Below, piece after piece: positions 1 to 7,930 of a stretch of DNA of 20,229 nt. The translations under genes were made by a program, and so were the position numbers. The notes under the pieces were generated by a model, which was not told the DNA's origin, searched no databases, and saw only the letters and a list, made by a program, of their open reading frames with translations. The DNA comes from Candidatus Ryanbacteria bacterium (GTDB lineage: Bacteria > Patescibacteriota > Minisyncoccia > Ryanbacterales > GWA2-47-10b), in assembly GCA_943354465.1 (NCBI GenBank), contig CALRCC010000006.1:1-20229 (forward strand), read 5' to 3'. Position 1 is the stretch's first letter, and each line of letters starts with the position of its first letter.

Positions 1-1159
1 CTATTTTTAGCGCTTCTACAAAGTCTTCATTTGATGCGCCATCTGCAAAATTGCGCTGCCATTCTTGCAATTTGTGTATCCATGCAATTTTTTCTTCTGC
101 TACTTTGACGCCTGTTTTATTTTTTCCTCCCTCTACATATGCCCAATGTGCGGTGACTCCAACATCGGCTTCTTCATGCATGGCGCGCGTGCGTATTTGA
201 AACTCAGCTACAATGTCGTCTTCGCAAAAAACAGTTGTGTGGAGTGATTGGTAGCCGTTTGGCTTTGGCATTGAGATATAGTCTTTGATACGGCCCGGCA
301 CTGGGCGCCAAGTAGCATGGATGATGCCGAGCGCTTGATAGCATTGCTCTACGGTATCTACAATAACACGAAGTGCTACCAAGTCAGCGATGCGCGAGAT
401 ATCGTTGTCATAGCGTTGGAGTTTTTTCCAAAGACTATAGTAGTGTTTCTCTCGAAAGTTCACAGTAAAATCGGCAACGCCTCCAGCGTGCAGTTCGCGA
501 GCTACGATAGGCGCTACACGAGATATGTATTCAGTACGCTCTGGTAATATTTTCTTTACATCGATTGCAAGTTTTTTTGCTTCAGCTGGATAGATGATAG
601 GAAAAGCCAAATCTTCAAGCTCACCCTTCATCTCGCCCATTCCTAGTCGGTATGCGAGAGGAGCATATATTTCTAGTGTTTCGGTAGCAATGCGTTTTTG
701 TTTCTCGGGCGCAAGTGCTTCTAACGTCTTCATATTGTGAAGGCGATCAGCGAGCTTGATGATGACGACGCGCGTGTCTTGGGCGACTGCTAAAAACATT
801 TTGCGCATTGATTCTGCTGTGCGTTCAAATCCGCGGTATCGTACGCGATCAAGTTTGGTAAGGCTCTCTACTAAAAATGTTATATTCGGCCCAACTTCGC
901 GATTTAGGTCTTCTTTAGTAAGTTCCGTATCTTCTAGTGCGTCGTGAAGCAAAGCAGCCGCGATCGCTGTGGCATCAAGCTTTAGCTCAATAAGTTTTTC
1001 AGCAACGGCAATCGGATGCGTTATATACGGATCACCAGATGCGCGTATTTGTTCTTTATGCGAGCTTACAGAGAGATCAAATGCTTTTTTTATAATAGAC
1101 CTATCCGTTTCAGAAAAGCGGATTAGCATGCTTGCAAATTGATCCCATGTTTTGTGCAT
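1..1159 (-). CDS. relA: RelA/SpoT-family (p)ppGpp synthetase/hydrolase, 3' end missing (runs off left edge)
   Basis: Bifunctional-type alarmone enzyme of the stringent response: it makes (p)ppGpp from ATP and GDP/GTP and can hydrolyse it. Reading from the ATG at 1159, 386 residues are visible and no stop is reached. The N-terminal HD hydrolase domain is intact in its key positions: SHKEQIRASGDPYITHP, then the HD pair in ALLHDALEDTEL, and later KLADRLHNMKTLE. The synthetase domain follows, with RIADLVALRVIVDT, the G-loop region DYISMPKPNGYQSLHTTVF, and EFQIRTRAMHEEADVG. The TGS and later regulatory domains would lie beyond the edge. The start lies 3 nt after the topA stop, so it is the third gene of a dprA-topA-relA unit with no visible promoter of its own. 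Both active sites look conserved, so I expect a Rel-type bifunctional enzyme; the symbol could equally be rel or spoT. Confidence 0.93.
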   Translation of the reverse strand, partial: MHKTWDQFASMLIRFSETDRSIIKKAFDLSVSSHKEQIRASGDPYITHPIAVAEKLIELKLDATAIAAALLHDALEDTELTKEDLNREVGPNITFLVESLTKLDRVRYRGFERTAESMRKMFLAVAQDTRVVIIKLADRLHNMKTLEALAPEKQKRIATETLEIYAPLAYRLGMGEMKGELEDLAFPIIYPAEAKKLAIDVKKILPERTEYISRVAPIVARELHAGGVADFTVNFREKHYYSLWKKLQRYDNDISRIADLVALRVIVDTVEQCYQALGIIHATWRPVPGRIKDYISMPKPNGYQSLHTTVFCEDDIVAEFQIRTRAMHEEADVGVTAHWAYVEGGKNKTGVKVAEEKIAWIHKLQEWQRNFADGASNEDFVEALKI

Positions 1160-1162
1160 ATA

Positions 1163-3241
1163 TTATTCGTCGTCAGGTTCTGACTCTTGGTCTTTTACAT
1201 CGTATGTTTTTGTATCTGTGCTTTCAGCGTCAGGTGTGCCAGGGCGTTTCCATGCGGCATACTTGCATGTCGGATATCGTGAGCAACCATAAAAGAGTCG
1301 GCGCTGGCGTGTTTTGCGTTCAATTATATCACCGTCAGCACATTCAGGACATTTTAAGCCGATTGATTTTGGCGGAAGTGGTTTTGTGGTTTTGCATTCC
1401 GGAAATCCAGAGCATGCTATAAATCTGCCAAAGCGACCATGGCGTATTATCATTGGCTTACCGCATGTAGCACAGTCCTCTCCAGCAGGTTCGGTCATGT
1501 CGCGCTTTTCTACCGTTTCATATTTTTCTTCCAAGTGTTTTGCAAACGGTTCGTAAAAGTCTTTGATGATTGGCATCCATTCTTTTTGACCTTCCGCTAT
1601 CTCATCAAATTTTTCTTCCATCTCGGCGGTAAAGGCAAGATCCACTATTTCTGGGAAGTGTTCTACAATCAAGTCGTTTACAATAAGGCCAACCTCCGAT
1701 GGTTGAAAACGGCGCTGTGGGTCACGCACCACATAGCCACGCTCGATGATGGTCGAGATTGTCGGCGCGTATGTTGATGGCCGTCCGATGCCATTTTTTT
1801 CAAGGATTTTCACCAGCGTTGCGTCAGAAAAGCGCGCAGGGGGTTCGGTAAAGTGTTGTGCAGGATCGATTAATTCTAATGATACAATCTGTTGTTCTTT
1901 GACATCAGGGAGTTCAAGCTCTTCTGATTTTGTTTTCCATACTTTCAAAAAACCATCAAATGAAATGATTTGGCCAGAGGCACGAAACTTCGTGCCAGAT
2001 TCTTTGATGTCCGCAACCACAATAGTTGATACATCAAATATGGCGTTTGGCATTTGCGAGGCGACAAAACGACGCCATATAAGCTCGTAGAGTTTGGCTT
2101 GCTTTGGCTCGAGATGAGGGGCGACTGACTCTGGCGTGCGCGACACATCAGATGGGCGGATAGCTTCATGTGCTTCTTGTGCGCCTTTTGATTTTGTTTT
2201 GTATACGCGCGCGGTTTCCATGGCATATTCGGCACCGAGTTCACTGGTTAAATATTCACGCGCCGCTGTCTGCGATGATACCGAAAGATTGGTCGAGTCT
2301 GTACGCATATATGTGATCAGGCCAACCGATCCTTCTTCAAGCTCAATACCTTCATAGAGCTGTTGGGCAAACATCATTGTTTGTTTTGCACTAAAGTGCA
2401 GACGGCGCGATGCTTCTTGCTGTAGAGTGCTAGTAGTAAATGGGGGCGCGGGCGCTCGCGACGATCGTCGTTTCTCGACGGATTCAATAATCCACTCTCT
2501 GTCGGAAAGTTTTTTCTCTAGTGCACGCGCGGTTTCTTCAGACGGCATGTCAAATTTTTCAAGAGACTTCCCTTCTATAGATACAAGCGCCGCTACAAAT
2601 TGTTGGCGTGATGGTGTGAAAAATGATCCGTCTATAGTCCAATATTCTTGTTTAATAAATGCTTCGCGTTCTCGCTCGCGCTCAACGATAAGGCGCAACG
2701 CTACTGATTGCACTCGGCCGGCAGAAAGTCCTCGCATAACTTTTTTCCACAAAAATGGCGAGAGTTTGTATCCGACCAGACGGTCAAGAACACGGCGTGC
2801 TTGTTGCGCGTCGACCAGATGAAGATCAAGTGGGCGCGGATGCAAGAGCGCTTCTTCAATAGCAGTTTTGGTTATCTCATGAAATACGATACGCTCTGGA
2901 GTTTCTATATTGAGCGCGGCTGCTAGGTGCCACGCGATTGCCTCACCTTCGCGGTCCTCGTCAGTCGCCAATATGATACGACTCGCTTTTTTGGCAGCCG
3001 CTTTGAGTACTTTGACAGCAGGACTTTTTTTGCGCGGGATTATATATTTTGGCGCAAAATCTCCCTCGACATTGATACCGAGCGATGAGCTTGGTAGATC
3101 TCGTATATGGCCAAAGCTTGATTCGACGATATATGCAGAGCTCAAAAAACGCGAAATAGTCTTCGCTTTAGTAGGCGACTCTACGATGACAAGAGTTTTT
3201 AATTTTCTTGCCCTCGGTTTTGATTTTGTTTTTGTAGCCAT
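1163..3241 (-). CDS. topA: DNA topoisomerase I (type IA)
   Basis: Relaxes negatively supercoiled DNA by single-strand passage. The Toprim domain starts near residue 15 (TLVIVESPTKAKTI) and carries the acidic metal-binding motif ATDEDREGEAIAWH. The catalytic tyrosine is in ITYMRTDSTNLS, near residue 310. Two C-terminal zinc ribbons are visible: CATCGKPM...CSGFPEC and CPEC...CSRYPTC. At about 692 residues it is close to the shorter bacterial TopA proteins. I chose the ATG at 3241, which lies 2 nt after the dprA stop and reads MATKTKSK. An in-frame GTG at 3262 would add seven residues and overlap dprA by 19 nt. The gene sits between dprA and relA on one strand; dprA-topA adjacency is common in bacteria and supports both calls. 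The C-terminus ends in an acidic tail. Confidence 0.97.
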   Translation of the reverse strand: MATKTKSKPRARKLKTLVIVESPTKAKTISRFLSSAYIVESSFGHIRDLPSSSLGINVEGDFAPKYIIPRKKSPAVKVLKAAAKKASRIILATDEDREGEAIAWHLAAALNIETPERIVFHEITKTAIEEALLHPRPLDLHLVDAQQARRVLDRLVGYKLSPFLWKKVMRGLSAGRVQSVALRLIVEREREREAFIKQEYWTIDGSFFTPSRQQFVAALVSIEGKSLEKFDMPSEETARALEKKLSDREWIIESVEKRRSSRAPAPPFTTSTLQQEASRRLHFSAKQTMMFAQQLYEGIELEEGSVGLITYMRTDSTNLSVSSQTAAREYLTSELGAEYAMETARVYKTKSKGAQEAHEAIRPSDVSRTPESVAPHLEPKQAKLYELIWRRFVASQMPNAIFDVSTIVVADIKESGTKFRASGQIISFDGFLKVWKTKSEELELPDVKEQQIVSLELIDPAQHFTEPPARFSDATLVKILEKNGIGRPSTYAPTISTIIERGYVVRDPQRRFQPSEVGLIVNDLIVEHFPEIVDLAFTAEMEEKFDEIAEGQKEWMPIIKDFYEPFAKHLEEKYETVEKRDMTEPAGEDCATCGKPMIIRHGRFGRFIACSGFPECKTTKPLPPKSIGLKCPECADGDIIERKTRQRRLFYGCSRYPTCKYAAWKRPGTPDAESTDTKTYDVKDQESEPDDE

Positions 3242-3243
3242 AG

Positions 3244-4113
3244 TTATGATAGTTTGCGCCACATTCCACTTGTTTGTTTAATCATGCCCTCAATCTCTAG
3301 TGATGCGGTACTCGCAAGCACTATTTGAGGAGCGAGTCGCGTTCGTTTTATAATCTCGTCAGTTGAGAGCTCTTCAGTTAAACTTTCCAAAATAGTGCGT
3401 TCATATGGCGAACAGGTCGTAGTATTTTTTATGTCTGATGATATTTCAATACCAAGCGCCTCAAAAATATCATCAATACTTGTTACTGGCGTCGCTCCTT
3501 CTTTTAAGAGGTTGTTTGTACCGCGCGAGAGTGGGCTTGTCATTTGCCCTGGTACGGCGAATACGTCGCGTCCGTATTCTAGAGCATAGCGTGCTGTGAT
3601 AAGCGCTCCAGATTTCTCTCCTGCCTCTGTCACAATGACTGCTTTCGCGATGCCCGCAATAATACGGTTTCTTTGCGGAAATGTCCAGAGTTCGGGTTTT
3701 TGGCTCGGTTCATATTCGGATATGACCGCACCATTTTTTGAGACTATTTCTCGCGAGAGGCCTATGTTGTCTTTAGGATATATTACGGTTTCCAAAAGCC
3801 CAGAGCCGAGTACAGCGATAGTTGGAGTGCCTGCATCTATAGATGCGCGATGCGCAATAGTATCAACGCCTCTAGCCATACCAGATGCGATGACGATGCC
3901 TCTGCGCGCGAGTGCCCGCGCGATCTCTTCTGTCATATCTTTGCCGTAACGAGTTGGATTCCTACTGCCGACTATAGCGACTATTAGCGCGTCGGACGAA
4001 GGCATTTTGCCTTTTATATGTAAAGTGGCTGGTATCGCTTTTATAGGTAGCTCGCGTAAGAGCGCTGGCCAACTTTGGTCTTTGTGAGTGATGCTATATA
4101 TAGAAGGCTCCAT
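3244..4113 (-). CDS. dprA: DNA-processing protein DprA (Smf)
   Basis: DprA binds incoming single-stranded DNA during natural transformation and loads RecA. The 289-residue protein has the Rossmann-like core: VAIVGSRNPTRYG (about 45-57), SGMARGVDTIAHRASIDAG (about 77-95), ELWTFPQRNRIIAG, and the EKSGALITARYALEYGRDVF segment. The last 60 or so residues (SPYERTILESLTEELSTDEI onward) look like the DprA C-terminal winged helix. The N-terminal SAM-like extension of larger DprA proteins is short or absent. It is the first gene of the dprA-topA-relA unit. In Candidate Phyla Radiation bacteria, competence genes are widespread and may serve DNA scavenging; that role is inference here. No SD precedes the ATG; a weak -10-like CATACT lies at 4129-4124. 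Confidence 0.95.
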   Translation of the reverse strand: MEPSIYSITHKDQSWPALLRELPIKAIPATLHIKGKMPSSDALIVAIVGSRNPTRYGKDMTEEIARALARRGIVIASGMARGVDTIAHRASIDAGTPTIAVLGSGLLETVIYPKDNIGLSREIVSKNGAVISEYEPSQKPELWTFPQRNRIIAGIAKAVIVTEAGEKSGALITARYALEYGRDVFAVPGQMTSPLSRGTNNLLKEGATPVTSIDDIFEALGIEISSDIKNTTTCSPYERTILESLTEELSTDEIIKRTRLAPQIVLASTASLEIEGMIKQTSGMWRKLS

Positions 4114-4123
4114 AGTTTTGAGA

Positions 4124-4186
4124 GTATGCGAGTATCTCTATCGCCGTCAATGGATAACTTGACAAAATCATATAAAATGATATATT
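4124..4186. promoter_or_regulatory. Divergent promoter region between dprA and the cold-shock-like gene
   Basis: On the plus strand TTGACA (4159-4164) and TATATT (4181-4186) are 16 bp apart, a good sigma-70-type promoter for the gene starting at 4235, giving a leader of roughly 40 nt. On the minus strand TTGACG (4150-4145) and CATACT (4129-4124) are 15 bp apart, a weaker promoter for dprA. The two -35 boxes sit back to back 8 nt apart and form an inverted repeat GTCAA-N8-TTGAC, so polymerase binding on the two sides may be mutually exclusive. The plus-strand promoter is the more certain of the two. Confidence 0.55.
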
Positions 4187-4234
4187 ACGTGGCAGTTGAG
4201 TTCTTTTCACTGTTACTAAAAGGGGAGGTGCGCG

Positions 4235-5062
4235 ATGGATGCTTTTTCGGAAAATCTGATACAGGCGTATGTACAAAGAGGAGGGTCGGATCTAGATATG
4301 GATGGCGATTCATGCATCGGCAAGATGAGGGTCGGTTGGTGCGACCTACATGTGAAAGTCGCAGAAACTACAAGGGTCGTCGCATTCATTAGCGATGGAA
4401 AGAGAAACGTCGCCGTGAAGCACGACGTTGCCAAAGATTTGTCTGAACAGGGCAGTCATTACAAGCTTCGTGTTCAGATAAAGGATGGTTTGACGGGCAT
4501 CTGCCATACCGAGTATCCGAGCAATGCGATTCGTCTGATTGAGGCGCGGGAAGGCGGCAGTCTTACATTGTATGAGGCGTCTATCGTCTCACAGAACGGC
4601 GAGTTTTATTGCCCAGTTCAAGAGCAGTATGATGTGCGCTGTTACGCAGATGGAGACACTGTGCGATGCCCGTATTTTGAAACACCAAAGCATCATTGGC
4701 CACAGCTTATGTCTGTACTCACCGCTATAGTTGATAGTTTGGGAGTTTCTCTCCCAAAATGGGTTGCGCAGAAAGCAGAGACAGATTACTCGTTTTCTGG
4801 CATCAAGTCTGGGATGGCTGGCGTTGAATGGTATAACGCCGCAAGCGGTGTCGGTGGGCTTATCACTGATCAGGGGCCAGCGCGAGTTCACTGGTCTCAA
4901 ATTACGAGGCAAGGAGAACGATTTGCGTATCTTACTGCTGGCGAAATCGTCACATACTCGGCATTGCGCGCTCCGCACATCACAAAGGATCGAAAGACGC
5001 GTTATGTCCTAGAAGCGTTCGATGTTCGTCTTTCGCAAAACGAATGGGGGCTGGGTTCTTGA
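4235..5062 (+). CDS. Uncharacterised protein with a degenerate C-terminal cold-shock-like (OB-fold) domain
   Basis: The function is unknown. The 275-residue protein has no signal peptide and no membrane segment. Residues about 193-267 follow the layout of a cold-shock domain: GMAGVEWYNAASGVGGLI matches the usual VKWFN...KGFGFI strand pair, and ARVHWSQI matches VFVHFS. The RNP1 aromatics are replaced by Val and Gly, so classical nucleic-acid stacking may be lost. Residues 1-190 match nothing I recognise; 126-154 hold three cysteines and two adjacent histidines (C126, C136, C145, H153, H154) that could bind metal. The start is supported by the strong SD AGGGGAGGTG at 4221-4230, a style different from most genes here. 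Codon use is also more balanced and less AT-rich. It is transcribed alone, away from dprA, and ends at a strong terminator. An RNA-binding or regulatory role is only a guess. Confidence 0.75.
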   Translation: MDAFSENLIQAYVQRGGSDLDMDGDSCIGKMRVGWCDLHVKVAETTRVVAFISDGKRNVAVKHDVAKDLSEQGSHYKLRVQIKDGLTGICHTEYPSNAIRLIEAREGGSLTLYEASIVSQNGEFYCPVQEQYDVRCYADGDTVRCPYFETPKHHWPQLMSVLTAIVDSLGVSLPKWVAQKAETDYSFSGIKSGMAGVEWYNAASGVGGLITDQGPARVHWSQITRQGERFAYLTAGEIVTYSALRAPHITKDRKTRYVLEAFDVRLSQNEWGLGS

Positions 5063-5090
5063 TTGCAATTCGCGTGCATTAGCTTTACAT

Positions 5091-5130
5091 GCTCCACCAA
5101 GGGTCGCCTTGGTGGAGCATTTTCTTTTTT
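5091..5130 (+). terminator. Rho-independent terminator after the cold-shock-like gene
   Basis: A perfect 12-bp stem, GCTCCACCAAGG (5091-5102) pairing with CCTTGGTGGAGC (5107-5118), has a 4-nt loop and is followed by a T-rich run to about 5130. It ends the upstream gene just before the ftsH promoter and argues that ftsH does not start at the in-frame TTG at 5063. Confidence 0.93.
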
Positions 5131-5142
5131 ATCTTTTTTGAG

Positions 5143-5148
5143 TATAAT
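5143..5148 (+). promoter_or_regulatory. ftsH -10 box, leaderless arrangement
   Basis: A consensus TATAAT at 5143-5148 ends 7 nt before the ATG at 5156, so transcription should begin at or right next to the start codon. No SD and no clear -35 box is seen. Confidence 0.7.
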
Positions 5149-5155
5149 AATTGTT

Positions 5156-6979
5156 ATGATGAAGCTCACAGCAAAACATATATTGTACGGTTTTTTGATT
5201 TTGTTTTTTATCGCGACACTCTATTCAGCGATTTCTGATTCTTTTCAGGAATCAAAAGAGCTCGCGCTATCAGAGCTTGTTGGCAAGGTCAACGCCGGTG
5301 AAGTTGAGGAAATTGTCGTTGAGAGCAGTACTTTGGGCATAAAGCTTCGTGATGGTTCGCGTTTTACTTCCAAAAAAGAAGAAGGGTCGTCTCTCTCGGA
5401 TACGCTTATCAATTATGGTGTTCCGTCGGCTCAACTCTCAACTTTTAAGCACACTGAAAAAGATCCTTCCGGGCTTTCATTTTGGGCGGGGGCACTATTG
5501 CCTACAATCATTTCACTTGCGTTTATCATAGGATTTATATGGTTTATGTCTCGTCAGGTGCAAAGATCAAGCATCCAATCAATGAGCTTTGGTCAAACGC
5601 GTGCGCGTATGATCTCGCCAGACAGTGAAGGCAACCGTGTCACATTCAAAGATGTCGCTGGCGTAGATGAAGCCAAAGAAGAATTGCGTGAGATCGTTGA
5701 ATTCCTAAAGCATCCAAAAAAGTTTCTTGATATCGGTGCGCGTATTCCGCGAGGCGTCCTTTTGATGGGCGCCCCAGGCACTGGCAAGACTCTACTTGCC
5801 AAAGCAGTCGCTGGTGAGGCGGGCGTGCCATTTTTCCAATTGTCTGGATCAGAGTTTGTAGAGATGTTTGTCGGTGTTGGTGCGTCGCGAGTGCGTGATC
5901 TTTTTAAGGTAGCCAAAAAGGCATCTCCTGCGATTATTTTTATTGATGAAGTTGATGCTATAGGTAGGCACCGCGGTGCTGGCATGGGTGGTGGGCATGA
6001 TGAGCGCGAACAGACACTAAATCAAATCTTGGTAGAGATGGATGGTTTTGATACCTCTGACCAAGTGATAGTGATGGCGGCGACTAACCGCCCAGATATT
6101 TTGGATCCAGCTCTTTTGCGCCCGGGCCGTTTTGATCGCCGTGTTGTTGTAGACCTTCCTGACATCAAACAGCGCGAAGCTATTTTGATGATTCATTCAA
6201 AATCAAAACCACTTGCAAAAGATGTGCGTTTGAAGGGTATCGCCGAGCGTACTCCGGGTTTTTCCGGTGCTGATTTGGAGAACTTGGTTAATGAGGCGGC
6301 GATTTTGGCAGCGCGTGCTGGCAAGCGAGAGATTAATGAGTTAGATATTCTGAAATCGATTGATAAAGTTATTTTGGGACCAGAGCGCAAAGGGTATGTT
6401 ATCAACAAAGAAGAAAAGAAGATTACAGCATATCATGAAGCCGGTCATGCCCTTGTTGCCGCTTCACTGCCAAACGCAGATCCAGTGCACAAAGTGTCAG
6501 TTATCTCGCGCGGTCGCGCTCTTGGCTATACACTCAAGCTCCCTTCGTTTGATAGGCATCTTTATTCTCGCGCGCATTTCTTAGACGAGATAGCGGTGGC
6601 GCTCGGTGGGTATGCGGCCGAAAACTTTATTTTTGGTGATATGACAACGGGCGCATCAGACGATCTTCGTAAGGCGAGCTCGATAGCTCGCAATATTGTA
6701 CAGCGCTACGGTATGTCAAAAACCTTGGGGCCGATTACTTTTGGTGAGGATAACCAGTTGGTATTTTTAGGCAAGGAGATAGGTGCTGAGAAAAATTATT
6801 CTGAATTAACTGCGCAGAAAATTGATCAAGAGGTGAGCGCGATTATGAAGAGCGCACTTGCCAAAGCACAAAAGATTTTGCGTGACCGCAAATCAAAGCT
6901 TGAAGAGATCGCGCGCATACTTATAGAGAAAGAAACCATCGAGCGCGACGAGTTTGCGCGAATTGTAGGAACTGCGTAG
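5156..6979 (+). CDS. ftsH: ATP-dependent zinc metalloprotease FtsH
   Basis: Membrane-anchored AAA+ protease that degrades damaged membrane proteins and regulators. The 607-residue protein has an N-terminal membrane helix (about 8-25), an extracytoplasmic segment, a second helix (about 108-130), and the AAA domain with Walker A GAPGTGKT (about 205-212) and Walker B IIFIDEVDAIG. The second region of homology is NRPDILDPALLRPGRFDRR. The zinc site HEAGH starts near residue 427, and a likely third ligand lies in GASDDLRKAS near 501. All catalytic motifs are intact. I chose the ATG at 5156 (MMKLTAKH; the ATG at 5159 is equally possible), because an extension back to a TTG at 5063 would run through the terminator and the promoter. 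A tRNA gene follows 16 nt after the stop and may be co-transcribed. Confidence 0.98.
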   Translation: MMKLTAKHILYGFLILFFIATLYSAISDSFQESKELALSELVGKVNAGEVEEIVVESSTLGIKLRDGSRFTSKKEEGSSLSDTLINYGVPSAQLSTFKHTEKDPSGLSFWAGALLPTIISLAFIIGFIWFMSRQVQRSSIQSMSFGQTRARMISPDSEGNRVTFKDVAGVDEAKEELREIVEFLKHPKKFLDIGARIPRGVLLMGAPGTGKTLLAKAVAGEAGVPFFQLSGSEFVEMFVGVGASRVRDLFKVAKKASPAIIFIDEVDAIGRHRGAGMGGGHDEREQTLNQILVEMDGFDTSDQVIVMAATNRPDILDPALLRPGRFDRRVVVDLPDIKQREAILMIHSKSKPLAKDVRLKGIAERTPGFSGADLENLVNEAAILAARAGKREINELDILKSIDKVILGPERKGYVINKEEKKITAYHEAGHALVAASLPNADPVHKVSVISRGRALGYTLKLPSFDRHLYSRAHFLDEIAVALGGYAAENFIFGDMTTGASDDLRKASSIARNIVQRYGMSKTLGPITFGEDNQLVFLGKEIGAEKNYSELTAQKIDQEVSAIMKSALAKAQKILRDRKSKLEEIARILIEKETIERDEFARIVGTA

Positions 6980-6995
6980 ACTAGGAGTCAGTTTT

Positions 6996-7067
6996 CGGTC
7001 CGTAGCTCAATGGCAGAGCAGTCGTCTTATACACGACCGGTTGGAGGTTCGAATCCTCCCGGACCGA
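6996..7067 (+). tRNA. tRNA-Ile, anticodon UAU (reads AUA)
   Basis: A full cloverleaf can be drawn over 72 nt. The acceptor stem is CGGTCCG/CGGACCG (7 perfect pairs), the D arm GCTC-AATGGCA-GAGC, and the anticodon stem GTCGT/ACGAC (5 perfect pairs) with loop CTTATAC. The T arm is GGAGG-TTCGAAT-CCTCC and the discriminator is A. The loop has U33, and positions 34-36 are TAT (7028-7030), which decodes AUA. CCA is not encoded (the bases CCG follow). The anticodon is unusual: most bacteria read AUA with a CAU anticodon modified to lysidine by TilS. Isoleucine identity is inferred from the anticodon alone. Confidence 0.9.
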
Positions 7068-7099
7068 CCGTACGGGGTGAGAGTCCAGGCAGTCGCGCA

Positions 7100-7135
7100 A
7101 ACAAAAAGAGCCATAGAAATATGGTTCTTTTTGTT
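7100..7135 (+). terminator. Terminator after tRNA-Ile
   Basis: A 15-bp stem with one G-T wobble pairs 7100-7114 (AACAAAAAGAGCCAT) with 7121-7135 (ATGGTTCTTTTTGTT), with a 6-nt loop. The T-rich 3' arm makes it work as an intrinsic terminator; the A-rich 5' arm means the reverse strand could terminate too. The 5' arm is part of a motif repeated at 8166-8198. Confidence 0.85.
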
Positions 7136-7157
7136 ACGGGTGTAGCGGACGGAGAAC

Positions 7158-7166
7158 TGGTATAAT
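7158..7166 (+). promoter_or_regulatory. Extended -10 promoter of the peptidase E-like gene
   Basis: TGG followed by TATAAT (7161-7166) is an extended -10 element. It ends 6 nt before the ATG at 7173, again predicting a leaderless mRNA. No -35 box at normal spacing is evident. Confidence 0.7.
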
Positions 7167-7172
7167 AAAATT

Positions 7173-7895
7173 ATGAAATTATTACTTACGGCAAATGGTG
7201 TTAGTAATCCAGAGCTTGAACAGGCATTTTTAGAACTGACGGGCAATCGGAAAGGTCTCAAGATAGCATTCATCACTACTGCTGGAGATAATATAGAATG
7301 GATTCCCGAAAAAGAAGGAAGTGAGAAGTATGTTGCGAAATTGAAAGAATTAACTCCTGAAGACCGAGCCAAGAAAGAGAGTTGGTTGCATGGATACCAG
7401 GAAAAATACAAAGAAAAAGGATATGATGTGGTCTTTGTGGACATAAAGGAGGATCCTGCAAAGACACGAGAAACACTTGAAGCTGTTGATGTGATCGACG
7501 TGGGTGGTGGAGATACAAATTGGTTGCTTGATTGGGCAAAGAAATCCAAACTAGACACTTACCTAAAGGACATACTTATGAAAGGTACTCTTTACACAGG
7601 AGCCAGCGCGGGTAGTATGTTGGTTAACCCAGATATTGGGTTTACTTGGTGGGAACCAATAGAAAAGTGGGAAGGGACAGATCGTGCTGGATTGGGAATA
7701 ATTGATTTCATGTTTCAACCCCTTCATGGAGGCAATGATGTGTCAAAAGCAAAAGAATTTACTGAAAGAAAAAAGCATTTACAATCCCTCGTTGATTATC
7801 CGTGGAAAATTTACTTAGTAATGGACGGCCAAGCCATTAAGGTGAATGGAGATATAGTTCAGCATATCGGGCCAGGGATAAAAGAATCCATCTAA
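7173..7895 (+). CDS. Peptidase E-like serine peptidase (family S51, class I glutamine amidotransferase-like fold)
   Basis: The 240-residue protein has the family S51 layout. The N-terminal strand is KLLLTANGVSNPELEQAF, and LKIAFITTAGDN and DVIDVGGGDTNWLLDW follow. The nucleophile elbow is GASAGSM, with Ser145 as the likely catalytic serine. A later FMFQPLHGG supplies a conserved histidine. Known members hydrolyse Asp-X dipeptides (peptidase E) or cyanophycin-derived peptides; which substrate applies cannot be read from the sequence. There is no signal peptide, so it should be cytoplasmic. It is a single gene with its own leaderless promoter between two terminator-like hairpins. It is visibly more AT-rich than ftsH, which fits an accessory or transferred gene. 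The fold call is firm; the name peptidase E is less so. Confidence 0.88.
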   Translation: MKLLLTANGVSNPELEQAFLELTGNRKGLKIAFITTAGDNIEWIPEKEGSEKYVAKLKELTPEDRAKKESWLHGYQEKYKEKGYDVVFVDIKEDPAKTRETLEAVDVIDVGGGDTNWLLDWAKKSKLDTYLKDILMKGTLYTGASAGSMLVNPDIGFTWWEPIEKWEGTDRAGLGIIDFMFQPLHGGNDVSKAKEFTERKKHLQSLVDYPWKIYLVMDGQAIKVNGDIVQHIGPGIKESI

Positions 7896-7930
7896 ATCGA
7901 AATTATAAGTCTGGTGATTGGAACGGAGTG

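Noticed and set aside
1132..3281. Several plus-strand open frames of 70-130 codons opposite topA and relA
   Set aside because: They are antisense shadows with no recognisable protein sequence and no promoter or SD.
5063..5155. Possible 31-residue N-terminal extension of FtsH from a TTG
   Set aside because: It would be translated from across a perfect terminator and the consensus -10 box; the ATG at 5156 fits the family N-terminus.
7007..7558. Minus-strand open frame of 183 codons across tRNA-Ile and the peptidase gene
   Set aside because: It runs antisense through the tRNA (its GRIRTSNRSC end is the tRNA read backwards) and through a well-supported gene; a typical false ORF.
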